DNA of 9,917 nucleotides, taken from NCBI GenBank assembly GCA_905373785.1, contig CAJPUK010000082.1, positions 1 through 9,917 on the forward strand, given 5' to 3'. The notes beneath the pieces are model-generated. The model was given only the letters and a program-made list of their open reading frames with translations. It was not told where the DNA came from and ran no database searches. Within the stretch, counting starts at the first letter, position 1. The number at the start of each line of letters is the position of its first letter. The position numbers and the translations under genes were made by a program. Positions 1 through 5,588 of the stretch are shown here, piece after piece. The stretch comes from an uncultured Johnsonella sp. Its GTDB lineage: Bacteria; Bacillota; Clostridia; Lachnospirales; Lachnospiraceae.

Positions 1-33
1 GATATTGTATATTTGTATTAATAAAATTTTAAT

Positions 34-40
34 AAGGAGG
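34..40 (+). promoter_or_regulatory. Ribosome binding site that fixes the repressor start
   Basis: AAGGAGG is a near-perfect anti-16S match. The open frame runs upstream to position 5, and a TTG at 41 directly abuts this site with no spacing. The TTG at 50 lies 9 nt downstream, a normal distance, so translation most likely begins at 50. The residues before it do not resemble the start of an XRE protein. Confidence 0.7.
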
Positions 41-49
41 TTGAAAAAT

Positions 50-553
50 TTGGAGATTTACGAAAGAATACGAATTTTGCGAAAAGACTATCTTAAAATG
101 AGTATGGAAGAGTTTGGAAAAAAACTTGCTGTAAGTAGGGATATGATTAGCAATATAGAACTAAACAGGTTAGCTAGACCTGAGCAAAAGACATCCCTAT
201 ACAAATTAATATGTAGCACTTTCAATATTTCTGAAGATTGGTTAATGCGTGGAATAGAACCGATTGAAGCAATATCTAGTCAGTACAGTTTAGATGAACT
301 TGTAAAATCTAAAAATGCAACTGATTTTGAACTTGAAATAATTAAGATATATTTTGAATTAAACGAAAAAATCAGGCAACAGGTAGCAGAACATTTTAAA
401 CAAAGCTTAGCTGCTGCCCTTTCTTCTAATGATGATGAAGCTGAAGCTAAAGATGACAATGTACTTCAAGCAGCACATAGAAGAACTGATATTGAAGTAA
501 CACAAGATATGGATGATTTTGATAACGCTATAATGGACGATAAAAATTTTTAA
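50..553 (+). CDS. XRE-family (Cro/CI-type) phage repressor-like regulator
   Basis: This is a 167-aa DNA-binding protein, probably the lysogeny or immunity repressor of the element. Residues about 5-66 form an XRE helix-turn-helix: MSMEEFGKKLAVSRDMISNIE holds the two HTH helices, and the segment ending in FNISEDWLMRG is the conserved close of this domain in Firmicutes prophage repressors. The C-terminal half is helical and ends in an acidic tail (DDEAEAKDD, then QDMDDFDNAIMDD) with no LexA/CI-type S24 peptidase. Repressors of this type are usually removed by a partner ImmA protease, and such a gene starts 13 nt downstream, its ribosome site overlapping this stop codon. The TTG start is chosen from the AAGGAGG at 34-40. 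The promoter and operators lie left of the window. Confidence 0.88.
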   Translation: MEIYERIRILRKDYLKMSMEEFGKKLAVSRDMISNIELNRLARPEQKTSLYKLICSTFNISEDWLMRGIEPIEAISSQYSLDELVKSKNATDFELEIIKIYFELNEKIRQQVAEHFKQSLAAALSSNDDEAEAKDDNVLQAAHRRTDIEVTQDMDDFDNAIMDDKNF

Positions 554-565
554 GAGGGTGATTGC

Positions 566-1033
566 TTGAACGAGTATGAATACTTACTACAAGAGGCATA
601 CGAACAAGATATTACAGTAAAAGAAAAACCACTGCAAGGACATGATGGACGCATAAAAGGTGACAAAATCGCTATCAGAAAGAGCATTGAGACTTCAGCA
701 CAGAAAGCTTGTGTTTTAGCTGAAGAACTAGGGCATTACTACACATCTACCGGTAATATTTTAGATTTAAATGATTATAAAAGTACAAATCTAAAACAGG
801 AAAGAAAAGCAAGAGCATGGGCTTATGATAAGCTAATTGGACTTGATAAACTCACAAGAGTTCACACACTTCATAACTGCAATATATATGATTTTGCAGA
901 TTTTCTTAATGTAGATGTAGGCTTTCTTATAGAGGCTATAGAATATTACAAAGACAGATATGGGCATAATGTAGAGTATGATGATTATGTTATACAATTT
1001 ATTCCATATTTGAAGGTGTTTAAGAAAAAATAA
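566..1033 (+). CDS. ImmA/IrrE-family metallopeptidase (repressor-cleaving type)
   Basis: This 155-aa protein belongs to the ImmA/IrrE (DUF955) group. In the family prototype, ImmA of ICEBs1, the protease cleaves its cognate XRE repressor to trigger element induction. Residues 49-60 (CVLAEELGHYYT) are the metalloprotease helix. The usual HExxH reads EELGH here, with E54 as the presumed catalytic Glu, H57 as a zinc ligand and Glu53 in place of the first His. I recall this same change from clostridial and streptococcal prophage members, so it is probably not a defect. The following KQERKARAWAYDKL segment (77-90) is also typical. The start is TTG at 566, after GAGGGTGAT (554-562). It follows the repressor by 13 nt in one operon, so the repressor is its likely substrate. 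Confidence 0.85.
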   Translation: MNEYEYLLQEAYEQDITVKEKPLQGHDGRIKGDKIAIRKSIETSAQKACVLAEELGHYYTSTGNILDLNDYKSTNLKQERKARAWAYDKLIGLDKLTRVHTLHNCNIYDFADFLNVDVGFLIEAIEYYKDRYGHNVEYDDYVIQFIPYLKVFKKK

Positions 1034-1050
1034 TACAGGAGAAAATACTA

Positions 1051-2034
1051 ATGGATTTTCAAGAACAAGTAAGTTTATATGTAAAACGAATTGATGATTT
1101 ATCTGATAAGCTTTTAACCGAAGAAGCTACAAAGACTGCACTGATACTCCCATTCTTCAGCATGATGGGATATGATGTATTTAATCCTAATGAATTCGTA
1201 CCTGAATTTACAGCCGATGTAGGCATAAAAAAAGGTGAAAAAGTCGACTATGCTATATGTATAAATAATGAGCCGGCTATACTTATTGAAGCAAAATCCA
1301 TTAATACAAAGCTTAAGAAGCAAGCTTCCCAACTTTATAGATATTTTTCAACTACAAAAGCTAAATTTGCCATTCTTACAAACGGTAGATACTATAAGTT
1401 TTACACTGACTTGGATGAAGAAAACAAAATGGATGAGCATCCGTTTTTAGATATAGATATGCTTAATATAAGGGATAGTCAGTTAGTGGAACTTAAGAAG
1501 TTTACAAAAGCTATGTTTGATGTAAATACCATATTAAACATAGCTTCTGAAATGAAATACCTGAATGAATTTAAAAGCATATTTAAGGATGAGCTTGAAA
1601 ATCCCAGTGATGAGTTTACGAAGTTTTTCCTAAAAGATGTATATACAGGAGTAAAAACTAAGAATATAGTAGATAAATTCAAGCCTTTACTTAAAAAAGC
1701 GCTTAATTCTTATATACTTGAAACAATGAGTAAAAAGGTAAGTGGGGTATTTATAGAGGAACAAGAGGAAATTTCAGAGCAAAAAACTATGTATGATGAA
1801 ATTGTTGAAGCTGTAAGATATCTTGATTTGCAATATGAACTCTATGAAAACGGCTATAGGTTCTATAAAATCAATAAAACCAATTGGATTTTTACTTTTA
1901 AGAAGTATAAGGGGAAATATCAAGTTTTCTTACCGATAGGCAATGTATATTGTTCAAGGCATTACGCTGAAACTCTTGATGAGTTCAATAAATACCTTAA
2001 TGCTATAGAAAAGCGTGTTTACAGGTTCAGGTAA
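1051..2034 (+). CDS. HsdR N-terminal-like PD-(D/E)xK nuclease-domain protein
   Basis: This 327-aa protein resembles the N-terminal nuclease domain of type I restriction HsdR subunits, without helicase motor or partner HsdM/HsdS genes. An N-terminal helix carries TEEATKTALILPFFSMMGYD (23-42). The active-site strands follow, with D66 in KVDYAI and E80-x-K82 in ILIEAK. Next comes Q92-SQLYRYF, the QxxxY-like motif of this superfamily, then FAILTNGRYYKFY (106-118). The C-terminal half is helical and not assigned. Free-standing HSDR_N proteins are common beside repressor/ImmA pairs in Firmicutes prophages, and their role is unsettled (superinfection exclusion is one possibility). The start is ATG after ACAGGAGA. 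The stop codon aligns with a CAA in the remnant at 4007-4102, so the protein seems to have lost about 16 C-terminal residues. Confidence 0.8.
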   Translation: MDFQEQVSLYVKRIDDLSDKLLTEEATKTALILPFFSMMGYDVFNPNEFVPEFTADVGIKKGEKVDYAICINNEPAILIEAKSINTKLKKQASQLYRYFSTTKAKFAILTNGRYYKFYTDLDEENKMDEHPFLDIDMLNIRDSQLVELKKFTKAMFDVNTILNIASEMKYLNEFKSIFKDELENPSDEFTKFFLKDVYTGVKTKNIVDKFKPLLKKALNSYILETMSKKVSGVFIEEQEEISEQKTMYDEIVEAVRYLDLQYELYENGYRFYKINKTNWIFTFKKYKGKYQVFLPIGNVYCSRHYAETLDEFNKYLNAIEKRVYRFR

Positions 2035-2070
2035 GGCAATAGCCTTCCAAAGTGATGTAATATAAGTAAA
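1986..2070 (+). repeat. 85-bp direct repeat, left copy (3' end of nuclease gene)
   Basis: This segment aligns without gaps to 4006-4090, at a constant offset of 2020 bp, with 9 mismatches in 85 (about 89% identity). The first half encodes the last residues of the nuclease-like protein (NKYLNAIEKRVYRFR). The second half is non-coding here, but in the same frame after the stop it still reads like the coding extension of the other copy, broken by two stops. The mismatches concentrate after the stop codon, as expected for decay once coding constraint was lost. Confidence 0.9.
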
Positions 2071-2146
2071 CTCATTAAATTAATCATAAAATTAGTCAAG
2101 AGGTATGGTAAATAATTTTAGGAAATAACACTTCAACACAAATAAC

Positions 2147-2153
2147 AGGTGAT
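2147..2153 (+). promoter_or_regulatory. Ribosome binding site that fixes the ParA start
   Basis: AGGTGAT fully matches the right half of the AAGGAGGTGATC Shine-Dalgarno consensus. It overlaps an upstream in-frame GTG (2149) but sits 4 nt before the ATG at 2158. The ATG start gives MGKVISIINMKGG, the canonical N-terminus of ParA proteins. Confidence 0.65.
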
Positions 2154-2157
2154 AATT

Positions 2158-3021
2158 ATGGGAAAAGTAATTTCAATTATAAACATGAAGGGCGGTGTCG
2201 GTAAAACTACTTTAAGTATTGGAATTTCCGACTATTTAGCAGAAATCGGTAAAAAAGTGCTGCTAATAGATGCAGACCCTCAATTTAATGCAACACAAGC
2301 ACTGTTAGATCAGTACAAGCCTTCAGATGATGACTATTATAATTCTATAGTGCTAAAAAATAACACCACTATTTTTAAGATTTTCACAGCAATTCCTAGT
2401 GTAACCGAGCTATATGAATGCCCTAAAATTGAAGCACTGAAAGTTTCTTTAACTGATAATCTTGATTTGATATGCGGGGACTTGCGTCTGGTATTACCCA
2501 ATAATTCTAATAACTCAAGATTTGCAAAGAGGATAAAAGGTTTTATTAGGGATAATAAACTGAAGGATAAGTATGACTTTATTTTTATTGACTGTCCTCC
2601 AACATTAACAATATATACTGACAGTGCTTTAATTGCTTCTGATTATTATTTAATCCCTAATCGGATTGATAGATACTCAATTATAGGAATTGAATCTTTA
2701 CAATCTGCTATAACCGGACTTATTAGAGAAGAAGAGTTGAAGTTAAAATGTTTGGGAATTGTATACACCATGGTTTACAAGGAAACATTAAAAAAGCAAG
2801 AAAGTCTTAGGCAAAGTTTTGAAAGTAAAAAAGCTTTAGATGGGATAGATATATTTTCTTCTAAAACAACTTTCTATAAAACTGTACAATTTGCAGGGTT
2901 AGGTTCAAATCCCAATTCTTATTTCAAAGCAAAACAAGACATAGTTGCAGTTTCAGAAGAACTGATAGAAAGACTTAAAAAGGAGGAAGACAATGTACAA
3001 CGATCTGGTCCTGTATCGTAA
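2158..3021 (+). CDS. ParA/Soj-family P-loop ATPase
   Basis: This 287-aa protein is a deviant Walker-A ATPase of the ParA/MinD superfamily. Residues 11-18 are KGGVGKTT, with the signature lysine K11 and P-loop lysine K16. LLIDADPQFNATQAL (35-49) carries the Walker A' aspartates and the DPQ typical of ParA. FIFIDCPPTL (141-150) is Walker B with the DCPP variant. The length matches stand-alone ParA proteins that lack an N-terminal HTH. Such ATPases normally bind DNA as ATP dimers and need a partner, usually ParB. No ParB is present, and the next gene overlaps by 29 nt, so that small protein is the obvious candidate partner. Plasmid-like partition, or an ATPase or switch role in a defence module, are both possible. 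Position inside a repeat-flanked cargo cassette favours the second by inference. Confidence 0.85.
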   Translation: MGKVISIINMKGGVGKTTLSIGISDYLAEIGKKVLLIDADPQFNATQALLDQYKPSDDDYYNSIVLKNNTTIFKIFTAIPSVTELYECPKIEALKVSLTDNLDLICGDLRLVLPNNSNNSRFAKRIKGFIRDNKLKDKYDFIFIDCPPTLTIYTDSALIASDYYLIPNRIDRYSIIGIESLQSAITGLIREEELKLKCLGIVYTMVYKETLKKQESLRQSFESKKALDGIDIFSSKTTFYKTVQFAGLGSNPNSYFKAKQDIVAVSEELIERLKKEEDNVQRSGPVS

Positions 3022-3337
3022 TGAACTAAAAAACAGTATAATACCTAAATATAAATTAATGGGCATTGTTTCAGCTCTTCTTTTTTCAAAGGAAATTTTT
3101 CCCAAAAATACCTCTATTGAAGAGTTTGTAAAAGAAGTTTTTTCTTTGGAGCTAAAGCCTTATTTATTAAAATCAAGGGTACTTATTATTGCTAATATTT
3201 CTAAAGTCATTTACTCAATTGAAGATGACAGAACTTATAAAAACAAACTTTACAATTTTATTCAAGGGTGTATTGATAAGATTCAGACTCCTGATAAACA
3301 TAAAAAAAATCAATTTGATGGTTGGTTTCATCAATGA
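2993..3337 (+). CDS. Unrecognised 114-aa protein, middle gene of the ParA cassette
   Basis: I do not recognise this family. The start is ATG at 2993, preceded by a strong AAGGAGGAAG site inside the 3' end of the ParA gene, so the two genes overlap by 29 nt in different frames. The stop TGA overlaps the next start as ATGA. Both features indicate tight translational coupling, and probably products needed in fixed ratio. The protein looks all-helical and lysine-rich, with no signal peptide or convincing transmembrane segment. Two moderately hydrophobic stretches (MGIVSALLF and RVLIIANISKVIYSI) could pack in a helical bundle. Its position directly after a ParA is where a ParB-like or regulatory partner often sits, but no HTH or ParB box is visible. 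Function unknown. Confidence 0.75.
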   Translation: MYNDLVLYRNELKNSIIPKYKLMGIVSALLFSKEIFPKNTSIEEFVKEVFSLELKPYLLKSRVLIIANISKVIYSIEDDRTYKNKLYNFIQGCIDKIQTPDKHKKNQFDGWFHQ

Positions 3338-4011
3338 AAAATAATCTTTCCTTATTTGAGTTAAATGCTGTCAAAGAAGAAATTACATCTTTTTTGAAAA
3401 AACTAGAGGAGTTAGATAATAATGGTTTTCTGTCTGAACAATCTAATAAGGACTTTATTATGTTCTTAGCTAAAAAAATTATGTTTTTAAAATATCTGTA
3501 TCAGGCAGATGTCAAGTATCCTCTTGCTGTACTTATATCGGATTTTTTCTTTTTAATTCTAAGTATCATAAAGAGTGAAATCCGATATATCTACTTAAAT
3601 GAAAGATCTATAATTGAAAACTTTACCAGGTATATTATGGAAGTACCCTTAGAAGACTCTTATGTAACATATACTTTACTTGAGCAAATGAATCAGAAAT
3701 TTTTCAAGCATACAACTTCTCAAAGTGATTTTTCGCTAATTAAAGGTGAATATTCAATTGCTTGTAACTATGTGCATGGGGGAGAAAAATTAGAAAAAAG
3801 TCTTATATCAGTATTAGCAGAATATACCGAACATAAAATAATGATAGAACAACAATCTTTGTGTGCAAATATGATTAAGCTAATTAATATATTTATACAT
3901 ATTATTGTTTCATGTAGGCTTGAAGTTATTGATAGTTGCTTTCATAGAAAGAAAAGCGTATTGCGTTACCTTATTGGCAAATCAATAATAACCTATCATG
4001 AAAAGCAATAA
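3334..4011 (+). CDS. 225-aa helical protein with HEPN-like features, cassette third gene
   Basis: The best start is ATG at 3334, coupled to the preceding stop (ATGA). The frame opens upstream at TTG 3322 without its own ribosome site. The predicted fold is almost entirely helical. NERSIIENFTRYIM (89-102) resembles the RSxxE helix found in several HEPN-like or AbiV-like families. EYSIACNYVHGGEKLE (139-154) resembles the late helix of those families, with C144, H148 and G149. I do not see the strict Rx4-6H ribonuclease motif, so catalysis is uncertain and the HEPN assignment is only resemblance. Residues about 62-80 (PLAVLISDFFFLILSII) are very hydrophobic and could be a buried helix or a single membrane segment. 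The stop codon lies inside the right copy of the 85-bp repeat, so the natural C-terminus may have been cut or replaced when the cassette was joined. Confidence 0.7.
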   Translation: MKNNLSLFELNAVKEEITSFLKKLEELDNNGFLSEQSNKDFIMFLAKKIMFLKYLYQADVKYPLAVLISDFFFLILSIIKSEIRYIYLNERSIIENFTRYIMEVPLEDSYVTYTLLEQMNQKFFKHTTSQSDFSLIKGEYSIACNYVHGGEKLEKSLISVLAEYTEHKIMIEQQSLCANMIKLINIFIHIIVSCRLEVIDSCFHRKKSVLRYLIGKSIITYHEKQ

Positions 4012-4090
4012 ATACCTTAATACTATAGAAAAGCGTGTTTACAGGTTCAGGCAAAGCTATCTCCTTCCAAAGCGATGTGATCTAAGTAAA
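4006..4090 (+). repeat. 85-bp direct repeat, right copy
   Basis: This is the partner of 1986-2070 at a constant 2020-bp offset, ungapped. It begins a few bases before the stop of the HEPN-like gene and ends 37 bp before the DUF3644 start. The two copies bracket the ParA, 114-aa and HEPN-like genes and look like the scar of a module insertion or of recombination between related elements. Confidence 0.9.
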
Positions 4091-4102
4091 TACAGTATCT
4101 AA
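4007..4102 (+). pseudogene. Orphan 3'-end fragment of an HsdR-N-like gene
   Basis: Read in the frame matching the upstream nuclease gene, this segment gives NKYLNTIEKRVYRFR followed by a further QSYLLPKRCDLSKYSI and a TAA at 4100-4102. The first 15 codons differ from the intact gene by one residue (T for A). The CAA at 4052 is TAA in the upstream gene. The fragment has no start and is only 31 codons, so it is a relic. It shows what probably followed the nuclease gene before the cassette entered: its stop, then 25 bp, then the DUF3644 gene. Confidence 0.75.
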
Positions 4103-4127
4103 ATATAAATAAATTTAAGGAGGAAGC

Positions 4128-5099
4128 TTGGAAGATATTAAAAACAGACTAATAGAGAAAAGTATTGAAGCCTTTATAATGGGATTAGAAATATATAATA
4201 AACCAACTATTCGCTATAGAATAGAAGGATTTAGCTTTTTTATATGTAATGCATGGGAATTAATGTTAAAAGCTGAATTGCTAAACAGAGGAGAAAGTAT
4301 ATACTTCCCCAATGCTCCTGATAGGACAATTTCTTTAGAAAATGTCCTTCAGCGTATTTACACTAATATATACACCAGAATCAGACTAAATCTCGAAAAA
4401 ATAATAGAGCTTAGGAATATAAGCACGCATTACATAACAGAAGACTACGAGGCTAAATATGCTCCTTTATTTCAAGCTTGTGTGATTAACTTTGTAAATG
4501 AATTAAAGCGATTTCACAACAAAGATATAGAGAACCATATCCCTCAAAATTTTCTCACTATAAATGCTAATTATAATATATTAAGTAGCGAGCAAATAAG
4601 GTTAAAATATCCACCGGAGATTGCAGAAAAATTTATTCAACAATCAAACGACATTGATGTACTTAGTTCTGAGTATAATTCAAGTAAGTTTTCAATTAAT
4701 ATAAAGCAAAACCTTTATATAACAAAGAAACACAATGACGCAGATTTTACTGTATCAATATCAAGTGGTTCTCCTAACAATGTTGCTATTATAAAGGATA
4801 TAAAGGACCCTGCTAATACCCATAAGTATTCATACAATAATGTCATACAGGCTGTAAAAACAAGATTGAAAAACACAAATTGTATTCTTCAGTATGAAAA
4901 AGGGTTTAATCAGTATGTTTTAAATTTAATAATTGATTTTTATAATATAAAATCCAACCCTTTATATTCCTATGAACATAAAATCGGTAATATGCAATCC
5001 TTTACATATTCTGAAGGGTTTGTAGAATTCATAGTAAATGAAATACATAAAAACCCGAAAGGCTTTGTAGATAGCTTAAAAAAGTCAAAAAAAAGATAA
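4128..5099 (+). CDS. DUF3644 family protein with HEPN-type Rx4H motif
   Basis: This 323-aa protein matches the DUF3644 pattern as I know it. The N-terminal half is a helical domain with LIEKSIEAFIMGLEIYNKP (8-26), YRIEGFSFFICNAWELMLKA (30-49) and the run of conserved residues PDRTISL (64-70). The segment EKIIELRNISTHYI (90-103) holds R96 and H101, an Rx4H signature of HEPN ribonucleases and toxins. The C-terminal half (about 150-323) is mixed and less conserved, with an IPQNFLTI hinge at 138-145. By family precedent the protein could cleave RNA as part of an abortive-infection or toxin response, but this specific member is untested and no antitoxin is evident beside it. The start is TTG at 4128, after TAAGGAGGAA (4116-4124). 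It stands alone after the nuclease-gene remnant. Confidence 0.8.
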   Translation: MEDIKNRLIEKSIEAFIMGLEIYNKPTIRYRIEGFSFFICNAWELMLKAELLNRGESIYFPNAPDRTISLENVLQRIYTNIYTRIRLNLEKIIELRNISTHYITEDYEAKYAPLFQACVINFVNELKRFHNKDIENHIPQNFLTINANYNILSSEQIRLKYPPEIAEKFIQQSNDIDVLSSEYNSSKFSINIKQNLYITKKHNDADFTVSISSGSPNNVAIIKDIKDPANTHKYSYNNVIQAVKTRLKNTNCILQYEKGFNQYVLNLIIDFYNIKSNPLYSYEHKIGNMQSFTYSEGFVEFIVNEIHKNPKGFVDSLKKSKKR

Positions 5100-5100
5100 C

Positions 5101-5159
5101 CCCAGGCACTTAGGAATGCTCACTGAATAAAATCAGCTACCCCATTCTGGGACCTAGTG
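5101..5159. repeat. Nested imperfect palindrome after the DUF3644 gene
   Basis: Starting 2 nt after the stop codon, several complementary arms nest inside each other: CACTTAG (5107-5113) with CTAGTG (5154-5159), GAATG (5114-5118) with CATTC (5143-5147), and CTGA (5123-5126) with TCAG (5133-5136) around a 6-nt loop. CCCAG (5101-5105) and CTGGG (5147-5151) offer an alternative pairing. No T-run follows, so this is not a standard intrinsic terminator. It could be a folded mobile-element end, a recombination site or a transcript end structure. Confidence 0.5.
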
Positions 5160-5430
5160 TTACTCCTTCACAAGTTATCTATTTTTTATTATTATATACG
5201 ATATAACCTATTTTGTCAAATATTGCTAATATATTGGTTTTGTTATAACTTTAAGTTATCTAATAATAAAGCCATATATAATAATTTTGAACTACTTAGG
5301 AATTCTAAGCAGTTCAAAAGATACGAGCTGATACAATTGATGAAGTTTATGATAATTCTGAAACTGGTATCTATTAAGATGATGAAATGGAATAAAAATT
5401 CAGTTTTTTCCATTTTGGAAACAAGTTAAA
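5160..5430. other. AT-rich stretch without a credible gene
   Basis: A 90-codon frame runs from a GTG at 5157 to 5429, but it has no ribosome site, a hydrophobic and aromatic-rich composition unlike its neighbours, and no recognisable motif. A different frame at about 5310-5365 reads IRADTIDEVYDNSETGIY before a stop, which looks more like real protein. This may be a decayed fragment of a lost gene. I would not annotate a protein here. Confidence 0.4.
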
Positions 5431-5432
5431 AT

Positions 5433-5469
5433 AAAAAACACCCCTGCACTGCTACCAACAATGCAAGGG
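5433..5469 (-). terminator. Minus-strand intrinsic terminator-like hairpin
   Basis: Arms CCCCTGCACTG (5441-5451) and CAATGCAAGGG (5459-5469) pair 9 of 11 around a 7-nt loop. On the minus strand the hairpin is followed by GTGTTTTTTATTTT, a good U-tract, so it would stop leftward transcription. No minus-strand gene reads into it. The candidate source is the minus-strand -10 element at 5516-5521. Confidence 0.5.
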
Positions 5470-5481
5470 CAAAAGTTAAGT

Positions 5482-5528
5482 CCTATGGTATAATAGAACA
5501 TCACTAACAAGCCATATTATATCATAGG
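5482..5528. promoter_or_regulatory. Inverted repeat carrying two face-to-face extended -10 elements
   Basis: Arms CCTATGGTATAATA (5482-5495) and TATTATATCATAGG (5515-5528) are complementary at 13 of 14 positions. The left arm holds TGG-TATAAT (TATAAT at 5489-5494) reading right toward the integrase. The right arm holds TGA-TATAAT on the minus strand (5516-5521) reading left. No good -35 hexamer is seen for either, as is common for extended -10 promoters. The plus promoter would drive the integrase. The palindrome could also be an operator for a dimeric repressor. Confidence 0.55.
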
Positions 5529-5529
5529 C

Positions 5530-5565
5530 AACACCTTGTTCACACTCTGAACTGGTGTTCTTTTT
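5530..5565 (+). terminator. Terminator-like hairpin in the integrase leader
   Basis: AACACC (5530-5535) pairs with GGTGTT (5554-5559) and GTTCA (5538-5542) with TGAAC (5548-5552), around a CACTC loop and a small TT/T bulge. A C and five T follow (5561-5565). The hairpin lies between the predicted integrase promoter and its ribosome site, so it may attenuate integrase expression or insulate the gene from upstream transcription. Confidence 0.6.
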
Positions 5566-5588
5566 ACGCCCAAAAAGGAGGATATAGT

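Noticed and set aside
5..49. N-terminal extension of the repressor from TTG at 5
   Set aside because: The AAGGAGG at 34-40 lies inside this extension and points to the TTG at 50. The extra residues do not match XRE proteins.
1114..1682. Minus-strand open frames of 72 and 67 aa, and a plus-strand 60-aa frame, within the nuclease gene
   Set aside because: They overlap a well-supported gene in other frames, lack ribosome sites and have no recognisable motifs.
2158..3021. Evidence of a plasmid partition or replication region
   Set aside because: No ParB, parS-like palindrome cluster, iterons or replication initiator is visible. ParA alone does not support a plasmid origin.
3334..4011. Reading the HEPN-like gene as a frameshifted part of the 114-aa gene
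   Set aside because: The ATGA overlap is a normal coupling junction, both frames look protein-like over their full length, and no shared domain spans the junction.
5157..5429. 90-aa plus-strand frame before the integrase
   Set aside because: GTG start without a ribosome site, biased hydrophobic composition and no motif. More likely chance AT-rich DNA or decay.
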